NCBI GenBank assembly: GCA_964545545.1
Contig: CAZJGK010000076.1
Location: 1 to 15,361 of the forward strand
DNA from: JAHJTW01 sp964545545
GTDB lineage: Bacteria; Krumholzibacteriota; Krumholzibacteriia; LZORAL124-64-63
Direction of reading: 5' to 3'
Length of the DNA stretch: 15,361 nt
This document shows positions 7,303 through 14,327 of the stretch, piece by piece; the first letter of the stretch is position 1, and each line of letters opens with the position of its first letter. Position numbers and translations under genes: made by a program. The notes under the pieces are model-generated. The model was not told where the DNA came from, did not search any database, and was given only the letters and a program-made list of their open reading frames with translations.

Positions 7303-7524
7303 ATGCCAAGAGGAGACGGAAGCGGTCCCGGTGGCGGCGGCGGTGGCCGCAACAAGGGCGGCGGATTCGGCGCCGGAGGATTTTGCATCTGCGCGGGGTG
7401 TGGCAAGAAGGTGCCACACCAACGGGGTGAGAAATGCACGAACCTGAAGTGTCCGGACTGTGGGCGGACCATGGTCCGGGAAGAATTGCTGAACAGTCGG
7501 AAAAAGCAGGGAGAGAACCAGTGA
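7303..7524 (+). CDS. Small Gly-rich protein with a six-cysteine zinc-ribbon-like motif
   Basis: A 73-residue protein with a glycine-rich N-terminus (residues 4-27) and a compact cysteine domain: C28, C30 and C33, then C45, C50 and C53 (CPDCG). The pattern suits a zinc ribbon, rubredoxin-like site or a small iron-sulfur site. Similar MPRGDG-starting proteins occur beside NifX-type and MinD-type genes in anaerobes, from family knowledge. The ATG at 7303 follows GGAGGAGG, which lies inside the end of the DUF134 gene. Its stop overlaps the GTG start of the next gene (GTGA at 7521-7524), so translation is coupled. It may shuttle a metal or cluster, or act as a scaffold; nothing in it shows an enzyme site. 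Confidence 0.8.
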   Translation: MPRGDGSGPGGGGGGRNKGGGFGAGGFCICAGCGKKVPHQRGEKCTNLKCPDCGRTMVREELLNSRKKQGENQ

Positions 7525-7892
7525 AACAAATTTTTGCCATTCCTTCGATGGACGGAAAGTCCTGCCCTCACTTCGGGCACTGCCAGAGTTTCGCGTTGGT
7601 GGAGGTTGAAGACGGCCGGCCGGGCGCCGTGAAGTTTGTGGATCCCCCGGCCCATCAACCCGGAACGTATCCCCGCTTTCTGGCGGATCAAGGGGTGGGG
7701 ATCGTGATCGCCGGCGGGATGGGCGTCATGGCCCAGAACCTGTTCCGGGAGAACAACATCGAGGTCCATATGGGTGTTGGCGTGGAGGATCCCGCCGAGC
7801 TGGTGGAGCAGTATCTCCGGAATGAGCTGAAGACGGGGGACAACCTCTGTGACCACGGGACCGAAGGCCACCAACATACTTGCGGAGATTGA
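7521..7892 (+). CDS. NifX/NafY-type dinitrogenase iron-molybdenum cofactor family protein (first copy)
   Basis: A 123-residue protein of the Nitro_FeMo-Co fold, the family of NifX, NifB C-terminus and the orange protein (ORP), which bind metal-sulfur clusters. Residues 1-103 hold the domain: an N-terminal strand (KQIFAIPS), CPHFGHC (15-21) at the usual ligand loop, and GVGIVIAGGMGVMAQNLF (58-75). The 20-residue tail adds C110, H112, H117, H119 and C121, a likely extra metal site. The GTG start overlaps the preceding stop by four bases and has GGGAGAG 5 bases upstream. Only 3 bases separate it from the first ATPase gene. It is likely a cluster carrier served by the two ATPases. No nitrogenase genes are visible here, so a nitrogen-fixation role is not supported. 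Confidence 0.87.
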   Translation: MKQIFAIPSMDGKSCPHFGHCQSFALVEVEDGRPGAVKFVDPPAHQPGTYPRFLADQGVGIVIAGGMGVMAQNLFRENNIEVHMGVGVEDPAELVEQYLRNELKTGDNLCDHGTEGHQHTCGD

Positions 7893-7895
7893 TCA

Positions 7896-8762
7896 GTGAG
7901 GATCGCCATCGCCAGCGGCAAGGGCGGTACGGGAAAAACCACCCTGTCCACCAATCTGGCCATGTTCATGGCCGAAACCGAACCGGTGGTTCTGGCTGAC
8001 CTTGACGTGGAGGAACCCAACTCGGGCCTCTTTATCAGCGGCACGCTGAAGCACGAAGAACCGAAATACAAGATGATTCCCGGCTGGGAACAGGACACCT
8101 GCAGTCTCTGCGGCAATTGCCAGGCCGTCTGCAACTTCAACGCGATCCTGAAAATGGGCGACAGCATCATGGTGTTTCCCGAACTCTGCCACGGTTGCTA
8201 TGCCTGTTCAGAGCTTTGTCCGACCGAGTCCCTGCCCATGCAGCCCAAGCAGATGGGGGAGCTGAAGCACGTCAAAAGCGGTCAGCTCGATTTTGTCGAA
8301 AGCCGTCTGATGGTCAGCGAGGAGCAGGCTGTTCCCCTGATTCGGCAGACCATTGACTATGTCGCCGCGAATTTTCCGCACACCATCATCCGGATTTTCG
8401 ATTCGCCGCCGGGCACCTCGTGCCCGGTGATCGAGGCCGTTCGCAGGGCGGATCTGGTGATCCTGGTCACCGAGCCAACCCCGTTCGGGCTGCACGATCT
8501 GAAGCTGGCGGTGGCCACCGTGCGCCAGCTGGGTCGGGAATTCGTGGTGGTCCTGAACCGGCAGGGCATCGGGGACGACAAGGTGGAGCGATACTGTGAA
8601 GCCGAGGGCATCGAGCTGACGGCGTGCATCCCCAACAGCCGCCGCATCGCCGAGACCTACGCCGCCGGCAAACTCCTGTACCGGGAGATTCCCGAAGTGG
8701 CCGCGGCGGTAAAGACGGTTGCCCGGCTGATTCATTCCCGCATCGGGGGCCGCTGCTCATGA
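7896..8762 (+). CDS. MinD-superfamily P-loop ATPase with inserted two-cluster ferredoxin domain (first copy)
   Basis: A 288-residue cytoplasmic ATPase. The deviant Walker A motif GKGGTGKTT (8-16) has the signature Lys9 and Lys14, typical of MinD/NifH/Mrp proteins that dimerise on ATP. A 2x[4Fe-4S] ferredoxin insertion occupies about 62-115, with C69, C72, C75, C79 and C98, C101, C104, C108. The switch region is FDSPPGTSCPV (168-178), followed by LVTEPTPFGLHDLKLAV. It starts with GTG preceded by GGAGATT, and its stop overlaps the next ATPase start (ATGA, 8759-8762). Family relatives in Desulfovibrio belong to the ORP complex. I infer ATP-driven assembly or transfer of a metal-sulfur cluster on the NifX-type partners. 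It is not the cell-division MinD: the ferredoxin insertion and the context argue against that. Confidence 0.93.
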   Translation: MRIAIASGKGGTGKTTLSTNLAMFMAETEPVVLADLDVEEPNSGLFISGTLKHEEPKYKMIPGWEQDTCSLCGNCQAVCNFNAILKMGDSIMVFPELCHGCYACSELCPTESLPMQPKQMGELKHVKSGQLDFVESRLMVSEEQAVPLIRQTIDYVAANFPHTIIRIFDSPPGTSCPVIEAVRRADLVILVTEPTPFGLHDLKLAVATVRQLGREFVVVLNRQGIGDDKVERYCEAEGIELTACIPNSRRIAETYAAGKLLYREIPEVAAAVKTVARLIHSRIGGRCS

Positions 8763-9634
8763 AGGAAATCGTGGTCATCTCGGGCAAGGGCGGGACGGGC
8801 AAGACCTCGTTGACCGCAGCGTTCGCCGTGCTCGGCGGAAAGAACCTGATGGTTGCCGACTGCGATGTGGACGCGGCCGACATGCACCTCCTTTTGGCGC
8901 CGGATTTCGGTCAGGGGGAGGATTTCTTCAGCGGTCAGCTGGCGGTCATCGATCCGGCGAAATGTTCAGATTGCGGGATGTGCGAGGTCGTGTGCCGCTA
9001 TGACGCCATCTCGATGATTGACGGGCGCCTCGTGGTTGACGAGATCGGCTGCGAGGGCTGTGGTTATTGCGCCCGGGTCTGTCCGGAAGAGGCCATCACG
9101 AACATCGCCCAGAACGTGGGCCAGTGGTACCGGTCCCGGATCCGGACCGGCACGACCATGGTCCACGCCCAATTGAAGATCGGCGCCGACAACTCGGGCA
9201 AACTGGTGGCCAAGGTGAAGAACGAGGCCAAGGCCCTGGCCGAACGGGAGGGCAAACCCCTGGTGTTGGTGGACGGGTCTCCCGGTGTCGGATGTCCCGT
9301 GGTGTCCAGCCTGTCGGGAGCCTCGCTGGTGGTGCTGGTCACCGAAGCCACCGTCTCGGGCCTGCACGATCTCAGGCGCGTCTACAACCTGGTCAAGATG
9401 TTCGGCATCGATTCCGGTTGCATTATCAACAAGGCCGATCTGAATCCGGAGGTCCTGGAGAATATCCGGTGTTTTCTGCAGGAAGAGGGGATCACGCTCC
9501 TGGCCGAGATTCCCTATGACGAAAAATTCACCGAGGCGGTCACCAACGGCAAAACCGTCGTTGAATGGGACCCCGGGCTGGAACAGCGGGTCCGTGAGTG
9601 CTGGGATCAGATCATCCAGTTGGCGGCCGTCTGA
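8759..9634 (+). CDS. MinD-superfamily P-loop ATPase with inserted two-cluster ferredoxin domain (second copy)
   Basis: A 291-residue paralogue of the preceding ATPase. Walker A is GKGGTGKTS (9-17). The ferredoxin insertion carries C69, C72, C75, C79, C98, C101, C104 and C108, the same residue numbers as in the first copy. The switch region is VDGSPGVGCPV (171-181), followed by LVTEATVSGLHDLRRV. Between ferredoxin and switch it has a fuller stretch (about 115-165) with many Lys and Arg. The start at 8759 overlaps the previous stop by four bases; an open frame reaching back to 8624 would only extend into the upstream gene. The two copies probably arose by tandem duplication and may form a heterodimer. 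Substrate and electron donor are not shown by the sequence. Confidence 0.93.
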   Translation: MKEIVVISGKGGTGKTSLTAAFAVLGGKNLMVADCDVDAADMHLLLAPDFGQGEDFFSGQLAVIDPAKCSDCGMCEVVCRYDAISMIDGRLVVDEIGCEGCGYCARVCPEEAITNIAQNVGQWYRSRIRTGTTMVHAQLKIGADNSGKLVAKVKNEAKALAEREGKPLVLVDGSPGVGCPVVSSLSGASLVVLVTEATVSGLHDLRRVYNLVKMFGIDSGCIINKADLNPEVLENIRCFLQEEGITLLAEIPYDEKFTEAVTNGKTVVEWDPGLEQRVRECWDQIIQLAAV

Positions 9635-9638
9635 AACC

Positions 9639-9655
9639 GGGGGCCGCAGGTCCCC
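9639..9655 (+). other. Intergenic hairpin between the second ATPase and second NifX-type gene
   Basis: Bases 9639-9645 pair with 9649-9655 (seven pairs, one G-U) around a 3-base loop. The gap between the genes is 39 bases, the widest in this operon, and no T-tract follows. It could set an mRNA processing or stability boundary, letting the last gene accumulate at a different level. Confidence 0.35.
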
Positions 9656-9673
9656 ACTGATGTGGAGAAGGAA

Positions 9674-10015
9674 ATGAAATTGTGCTTTACCGCCTCGGGA
9701 ACCGATTGGGATTCGCCCATGGATCCGCGCTTTGGCCGGACACATTTTTTCTTCGTTTATGACGAGGAATCCGAGGAAGTCCTGACCTACGACAACACCG
9801 CCATCGAGAACGAGGCCCACGGTGCGGGACCCAAGACGGCGCAGAAGCTGGCCGAATTCGGGGCCCAGGTTCTGGTCACCGGCAACGGCCCGGGGGGCAA
9901 TGCGGCTGCCGTGCTGAAGGCGGCCGAGGTGGCGGTCTATGCGGGCGCCGGGGATATGACGGTCCGGGAAGCCTACGACGCGTACAAAAAGGGCACCCTC
10001 GCCCAGGTCGGTTGA
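9674..10015 (+). CDS. NifX/NafY-type dinitrogenase iron-molybdenum cofactor family protein (second copy)
   Basis: A 113-residue protein of the same cluster-binding family as the gene at 7521, but diverged. Residues 1-105 hold the fold: MKLCFTASG, then DPRFGR (17-22) followed by HFFFVYDEESEEV, and the typical GAGPKTAQKLAEFGAQVLVTG (50-70) with GPGGNAAAVLKAA. It has a single Cys (C4) and lacks the His/Cys tail of the first copy, so the two likely have different ligands or roles. The ATG at 9674 has GGAGAAGG just upstream; an in-frame GTG at 9662 lacks a good site. It ends 6 bases from the stop of the opposing SDR gene, with no room for a separate terminator. It closes the ORP-like operon. Confidence 0.88.
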   Translation: MKLCFTASGTDWDSPMDPRFGRTHFFFVYDEESEEVLTYDNTAIENEAHGAGPKTAQKLAEFGAQVLVTGNGPGGNAAAVLKAAEVAVYAGAGDMTVREAYDAYKKGTLAQVG

Positions 10016-10021
10016 GCACCC

Positions 10022-10768
<747 letters not shown>

Positions 10769-10810
10769 GGCGACTCCTCGGGTTCAAGGTGTGCATGAGG
10801 TCTCCGTTCA

Positions 10811-12100
10811 TCAGGAGTCCTCTTCCCGGGGCATGCTGTCGGCCCCGATCTTGATTTGAAGTCCCCGGACCGCGGCGATCAGGGGGTACATGGCAGCCCG
10901 GAGATGCAACTCGTCCACGCGCGCAGCCAGGGCCCGGCGGTCGTCGCCCCCGCAGGCGATGCTGCGCCGCACCATGGCGACCAGGGCCTCGGGGGTGACA
11001 TCCCAGGTGCCCAGGGATTCGCTTCCGGTTTCCAGCTGGTCGAGAAAGCCGGTGACTTTGGCATGGTAGGCGACCGCGGCCATGGGCGTATGGGCGATGG
11101 CGCTGAACACGGCGGCGTGCAGCCGCACGGCCAGGGTTGCGGTGGCCGAACCGTAAAGGGCGATGAGATCCCGGGGATGATAGCGGCCTTCGATCACAAA
11201 ACACCGGGCATCAGGCGGGGCGGCCGCGACAAGTTTGCGGGCCAGGATCCGGTCATCATCCTCGGCGTACGTGGACTGGGAAATGAACAGGAAGGAGACC
11301 TCGTCCTTCATCGCGGCGACCATTTGGTGGAGGGCATCCTCCAGCCGGCGTTGGGCGGCGGCGCTCACGCTGCGGCCGATATCGCGCAGGCCAAGGGCAA
11401 GCACGGGACGATCCGCCGGAAGCGTGATGGCTTCGGCCGCCAGGATTTCCCGCGCACGATGCGGCCCGGGGCACACGGCATTCAGGGTGGCATCCGGCAA
11501 GACATGGATATACGGGGGGCGGTCTGCGGGCCGTTCGGATCCGGTGCCCAACAGTTGCCGGCACAGGCGGGCCGAATCGAGATCCCGCACGCTGATGACC
11601 GCCGCTGTCCGCAACAGGCCCTCGGTCAGATGACGGCCCACCCCGGTGTGCAGGGGCCCCACGCCCATTCCGTAAAGCATGACGGGTTTGCGGGCCCGTC
11701 CGGCCAGAGATCCGTACAGGGCCATCAAGGGAATGGGCCCGCGCATGTCGCCGATGGTGATATCGAGCAGGGCGTTGCCGGCTCCGAGCACCAGCAGGTC
11801 GCAGCGGGCGATCTCCTGCTTGACGCGTTCGAGATGGGCAGGATCATCGCCTTCGTTGAACCCGAGGAATTTGCGGCCCCGGGCCTGTTGGCCGCTGTCG
11901 TGCTCCAGGTTCTTTATCATGGTCACGCCGTAGTGGGCCTCTTCCCAGGGGTCGGGGTGGCGGGACAGGGCGCGGAATTCCAGCGTGTAGCCCGGCAACA
12001 GGTCGGCCATGCCTTCCTTGAGGCAGACCAGGGGCAGATCGTCGCCGGCGTTGCGAATGCCATAAGCGCCGGCGCAGAGGATGGTCAGGGAACGGGACAC
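10811..12100 (-). CDS. Polysaccharide pyruvyl transferase family protein
   Basis: A 429-residue protein of the family that transfers pyruvate from phosphoenolpyruvate onto sugars as a ketal (CsaB-like; used on cell-wall and capsular glycans). Signatures: the N-terminal loop GAYGIRNAGDD (11-21), CDLLVLGAGNALLDI in the middle, and near the C-terminus the GT-B-like LAVRLHAAVFSAIAHTPM with the conserved Arg-Leu-His, then YHAKVTGF. I start at the GTG at 12100 because GAGG lies 5 bases upstream and the family begins right after; the frame reaches an ATG at 12142, but the candidate promoter lies at 12133-12161, downstream of which transcription would begin. It is first in a two-gene unit with the SDR gene. 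The target glycan is unknown. No anchor or signal peptide is seen, so it acts in the cytoplasm. Confidence 0.88.
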   Translation of the reverse strand: MSRSLTILCAGAYGIRNAGDDLPLVCLKEGMADLLPGYTLEFRALSRHPDPWEEAHYGVTMIKNLEHDSGQQARGRKFLGFNEGDDPAHLERVKQEIARCDLLVLGAGNALLDITIGDMRGPIPLMALYGSLAGRARKPVMLYGMGVGPLHTGVGRHLTEGLLRTAAVISVRDLDSARLCRQLLGTGSERPADRPPYIHVLPDATLNAVCPGPHRAREILAAEAITLPADRPVLALGLRDIGRSVSAAAQRRLEDALHQMVAAMKDEVSFLFISQSTYAEDDDRILARKLVAAAPPDARCFVIEGRYHPRDLIALYGSATATLAVRLHAAVFSAIAHTPMAAVAYHAKVTGFLDQLETGSESLGTWDVTPEALVAMVRRSIACGGDDRRALAARVDELHLRAAMYPLIAAVRGLQIKIGADSMPREEDS

Positions 12101-12132
12101 GTTAACCTCAAGGTTGAAGGGATTGCGGGCAC

Positions 12133-12161
12133 ACGATAGCACAGGGCCGAGCCGGTCTCCA
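12133..12161 (-). promoter_or_regulatory. Candidate promoter for the pyruvyl transferase-SDR unit
   Basis: On the minus strand TGGAGA (12161-12156) and TATCGT (12138-12133) are 17 bases apart, matching 4 of 6 positions each. Transcription near 12126 gives a leader of about 26 bases before the GTG at 12100. That agrees with the ribosome-binding site choosing the GTG start. Confidence 0.35.
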
Positions 12162-12189
12162 GCGCGAGGGTCCTGATCGGGCGGCGGGC

Positions 12190-12218
12190 TTGACCTGGAT
12201 CGCAGATGGGGTTAGAAA
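12190..12218 (+). promoter_or_regulatory. Candidate promoter very close to the methyltransferase start
   Basis: TTGACC (12190-12195, 5 of 6) and TAGAAA (12213-12218, 4 of 6) are 17 bases apart. The -10 element is only 7 bases before the ATG at 12226, so transcription would begin about at the start codon and the mRNA would be leaderless or nearly so. The purine stretch AGAAAGA is a poor ribosome-binding site. Confidence 0.4.
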
Positions 12219-12225
12219 GAATCCC

Positions 12226-13161
12226 ATGAACACACCGCATCCCACGCAACACACCTGGCAAGATCACAGCGGACCGGTGCAGGCCGAGTACCGCGGTGTC
12301 ACCGTCATAGATTGCCGGGTCTGCGGTTTCAAGCATTCCGTGCCCCTGCCGGATGACGCGCGCAATCGCCACCTGTACACCCGGAAATTCTACGACGATG
12401 ACCACCCCGGATATATCGAAAGCCAGCAGCAGGATCTGCCCTGGCGGCGGCTGGACTTCGCGGCCCGGTACGACCTGTTCGAGAAGATGCTGCCGCGCGG
12501 GCGCCGCCGGTTGCTGGATGTGGGTTCCGGTCCGGGTTGGTTTTTGCAGTACGGGGCCGAGCGCGGCTGGGATGCCGTGGGCATCGAGCCCTCCCCGCCG
12601 GTCAGCGCATTTTCGCGCGATACGCTGGGCCTGGACGTGATCACGGGCTTTTTTGAGGCCGAGGCCGTGGCCGGGCTTGAGCCGTTCGATGTGGTGCACC
12701 TGAACAACGTGCTGGAGCATGTGCCCAACCCGGCAAAGATGCTGGCAACCGCCCACGGCGTTTTGCGGCCGTCCGGGCTGATCTGTGTCTCGGTGCCCAA
12801 TGATTTCAATCCCCTGCAGGAAGCGCTGGTCAAGTTGCGTGGCCATGAGCGGTGGTGGGTGGATCCCCGCGAACACGTGAATTATTTCGACCGGGATTCC
12901 CTGGAGCGGTTGCTGTCGCGCCGGGGTTTTGTCATGCGGCGCCGGCTGGGCAGCTTCCCCTTGGAGCTGTTGGCGCTCATGGGCGAGGACTACATCGCCG
13001 ACCCTGACCTGGGCCCGGTGGTCCACGGACGCCGCAAGGCGCTGGAACTGGCCCTGCACGAGGCGGGCCGGTCGGACCTGCTGGCCGAAATGTACGCCAA
13101 GCTGGGGGAGATGGGGCTGGGGCGGACATTGACGGTCGTGGGGGAGAAGATTTCTGCGTAA
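12226..13161 (+). CDS. Class I SAM-dependent methyltransferase (Methyltransf_23-like)
   Basis: A 311-residue cytoplasmic methyltransferase. Motif I is LLDVGSGPGWF (97-107), with the acidic ribose-binding E121 in GIEPS and VVHLNNVLEHVPNP (157-170) as the post-motif block typical of family 23. The N-terminal 35 residues contain C30 and C33 (CRVCGF), like half of the zinc ribbon in the sugar C-methyltransferase group. The rest of the zinc ligands are not visible. The C-terminal region (about 215-300) follows the EHVNYFDRDSLERLL element seen in many sugar or lipid methyltransferases. ATG 12226 is used; a TTG at 12190 lies within the promoter. It is divergent from the pyruvyl transferase and probably belongs to the same envelope-glycan theme. 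Acceptor unknown. Confidence 0.87.
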   Translation: MNTPHPTQHTWQDHSGPVQAEYRGVTVIDCRVCGFKHSVPLPDDARNRHLYTRKFYDDDHPGYIESQQQDLPWRRLDFAARYDLFEKMLPRGRRRLLDVGSGPGWFLQYGAERGWDAVGIEPSPPVSAFSRDTLGLDVITGFFEAEAVAGLEPFDVVHLNNVLEHVPNPAKMLATAHGVLRPSGLICVSVPNDFNPLQEALVKLRGHERWWVDPREHVNYFDRDSLERLLSRRGFVMRRRLGSFPLELLALMGEDYIADPDLGPVVHGRRKALELALHEAGRSDLLAEMYAKLGEMGLGRTLTVVGEKISA

Positions 13162-13197
13162 TCCTGGCTGAGGGAGTTCATTTTTCAACCATTTATA

Positions 13198-13226
13198 TTT
13201 TCCGTCCCATGTGGGGATGTTGTAAT
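13198..13226 (+). promoter_or_regulatory. Weak candidate promoter for the DUF3592 gene
   Basis: TGTAAT (13221-13226) matches 5 of 6 of the -10 consensus. The hexamer 17 bases upstream, TTTTCC, is a poor -35. The region 13181-13200 is unusually AT-rich for this window. A transcript would have a leader of about 55 bases. Confidence 0.28.
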
Positions 13227-13287
13227 CTGACCACTTCATGAAGGCCGGGGGCCTGTGAGCATCTCAAATTAGTGAGGGGGTAGAGGG

Positions 13288-13785
13288 ATGGCTTCAGGTG
13301 AATCTGCCAAGGGAACCGGGAAATCCAATCCGTTGATCCTGGTGGTTGCCTTGGCGGTTTTTGCGCTTGTTCTGGGGTTTTTTGGCGCCCAGCGTTACGG
13401 TATGGGCAAGGAAAGTTCCAAGTGGCCGTCGGTGACAGGGAAGATCGTCTCTTCCCATGTCGCTCCCCGCCGGACAAACAACAAGAACGAATACATGCCG
13501 TCCGTCAGATATGACTATACGGTCTCCGGCCGGTCCCTGATCGGCAGCCGCATCACCGCCTCCGATACCTACGAAAAAACGAGCAGCGGCGCTGCCGACA
13601 TCCTGAAAAAGTACCCCGTCGGAGCTGAGATTCCCGTATTTTTCAACCCTGACGATCCAGCCAAGGCGGTCCTTGTAACAGGCCTCAAAAGTAACGTTTT
13701 CGTCCTGCTGGGAGCGGCGGCCATATGCCTGCTGCTGGCTGTGCTCATTCTCGTGAGTGAGCTGAAAAAGAAGCTCCTGGCCTGA
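13288..13785 (+). CDS. DUF3592 family membrane protein
   Basis: A 165-residue protein with two transmembrane segments (about 14-34 and 135-157) enclosing a soluble domain of about 100 residues. The domain has the DUF3592 pattern: WPSVTGKIVSSHV (46-58), a PSVRYDYTVSGR strand pair (71-82), and near the end KKYPVGAEIPVFFNPDDPAKAVL (107-129), whose NPDDP is the family hallmark. Function is unknown for the family; members look like small membrane proteins with a beta-rich domain between two helices. ATG 13288 follows GAGGGGG by 7 bases. The N-terminus is Ser/Gly/Lys-rich and cytoplasmic by the positive-inside pattern. It stands alone on this strand between the methyltransferase and the small His/Cys protein, with no functional link evident. 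Confidence 0.85.
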   Translation: MASGESAKGTGKSNPLILVVALAVFALVLGFFGAQRYGMGKESSKWPSVTGKIVSSHVAPRRTNNKNEYMPSVRYDYTVSGRSLIGSRITASDTYEKTSSGAADILKKYPVGAEIPVFFNPDDPAKAVLVTGLKSNVFVLLGAAAICLLLAVLILVSELKKKLLA

Positions 13786-13792
13786 TCGGCTC

Positions 13793-13862
13793 GGGGCTAA
13801 CCCCCTGGAAGATGATCAGATGGATCCGAAGAGCCGGTAGGACCAACGCAGCCTAAGCTGTG
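13793..13862 (+). other. Two small hairpins after the DUF3592 gene, both with a CTAA loop
   Basis: GGGG-CTAA-CCCC (13793-13804) starts 7 bases after the stop, and CGCAGC-CTAA-GCTGTG (13847-13862, one G-U pair) ends just before the next promoter. Neither has a T-tract. They may together act as a transcription end or 3' stabiliser, but the evidence is slight. The rest of 13786-13969 holds the promoter for the next gene. Confidence 0.25.
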
Positions 13863-13870
13863 CCGGGCAT

Positions 13871-13898
13871 TTGACGTTATTTAACAATCAGATATTAT
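13871..13898 (+). promoter_or_regulatory. AT-rich promoter for the small His/Cys protein and barrel gene
   Basis: TTGACG (13871-13876, 5 of 6) and TATTAT (13893-13898, 5 of 6) are 16 bases apart. The stretch is clearly more AT-rich than its surroundings. Transcription would begin near 13905, giving a leader of about 65 bases. Confidence 0.6.
13876..13885. promoter_or_regulatory. Short dyad in the promoter spacer, candidate metal-regulator site
   Basis: GTTA and TAAC arms flank a 2-base centre, immediately after the -35 element. The position suits a repressor. The arms resemble the core of Zur-type sites (GTTATANTATAAC), but the spacing is three bases shorter, so I do not assign the regulator. 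Confidence 0.25.
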
Positions 13899-13969
13899 TA
13901 CCCCGACAACCTGGTGTTCCCGGTGATCCGCCGGGCCCGGGCCAGAAGCATGCCGTTTGAGGAATGAGC

Positions 13970-14269
13970 ATGATGACGAGCCTGCAACACAGACCTGGTG
14001 GCCGTGGCATCGCCGTGCTGGCGTTCGTGGCCGCAGTGCTGTTGGCCGCGTCCCCTTTGCTCATGGAGCACCATCACCATGTTCACCCACAGGATAGCGA
14101 CCACTGCGCCCTCTGTATCTTCGCCTCCTGCCAGGTGACCTCGCCTGCGGTGCCGCCGACTCCGGCCCGCCCGTTGACGGTTGTGGCCATCGTGAGCGCC
14201 ATCCAGGAGACGCTCCCCGCATCCCCCCTGATCCACTGCCGGAATCAACGCGCCCCCCCCGTGGTCTGA
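13970..14269 (+). CDS. Small exported or membrane-anchored His/Cys-rich protein (DUF2946-like)
   Basis: A protein of about 99 residues with one hydrophobic segment (about 12-31) that is a signal peptide or N-terminal anchor. It is followed by a metal-binding-looking patch: HHHHVHP (34-40), HCALC (C46, C49) and C54. The remainder is Pro/Ala-rich with one more Cys (C90). The layout (short helix, His patch, CxxC) resembles DUF2946 proteins that sit beside metal-transport genes; the match is by pattern only. Of three close ATGs (13964, 13970, 13973) I take 13970 because GAGGA lies 6 bases upstream. The barrel gene begins 58 bases later on the same strand and is probably in the same transcript. 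A role in handling zinc or copper in the periplasm is inference. Confidence 0.68.
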   Translation: MMTSLQHRPGGRGIAVLAFVAAVLLAASPLLMEHHHHVHPQDSDHCALCIFASCQVTSPAVPPTPARPLTVVAIVSAIQETLPASPLIHCRNQRAPPVV

Positions 14270-14327
14270 CCGGACAAACAACCGATTTTATTTGTCAGGT
14301 TCTCACCACCTTCAGGGGGTTTTTGGC

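Noticed and set aside
7521..10015. Nitrogen fixation cluster
   Set aside because: NifX-type domains and NifH-fold ATPases could suggest it, but there is no nifH, nifD, nifK, nifE, nifN or nifB, and the ATPases carry the ferredoxin insertion of the ORP/MinD group.
10856..12139. A 427-codon frame opposite the pyruvyl transferase gene
   Set aside because: It is a high-GC antisense shadow, Gly/His/Gln-rich with no domain, while the minus-strand frame shows family motifs and a ribosome-binding site.
12085..13239. A 384-codon frame opposite the methyltransferase gene
   Set aside because: The plus-strand frame holds clear methyltransferase motifs; the antisense frame has none and overlaps two promoters.
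13791..13870. Possible riboswitch (c-di-GMP-like GGTAGGACC...GCC pieces)
   Set aside because: The conserved helices and tetraloop-receptor elements are not in the right order, and the likely promoter lies downstream of it, so it would not be in the next gene's leader.
13876..13898. Classical Zur box
   Set aside because: The half sites GTTA and TAAC are present but the spacing is too short for the known consensus, so only a generic dyad is reported.
14305..14325. Terminator or attenuator before the barrel gene (CCACC-TTCA-GGGGG then TTTTT)
   Set aside because: The stem has a central A-G mismatch and only five pairs at most; the G-run is better explained as the ribosome-binding site of the barrel gene.
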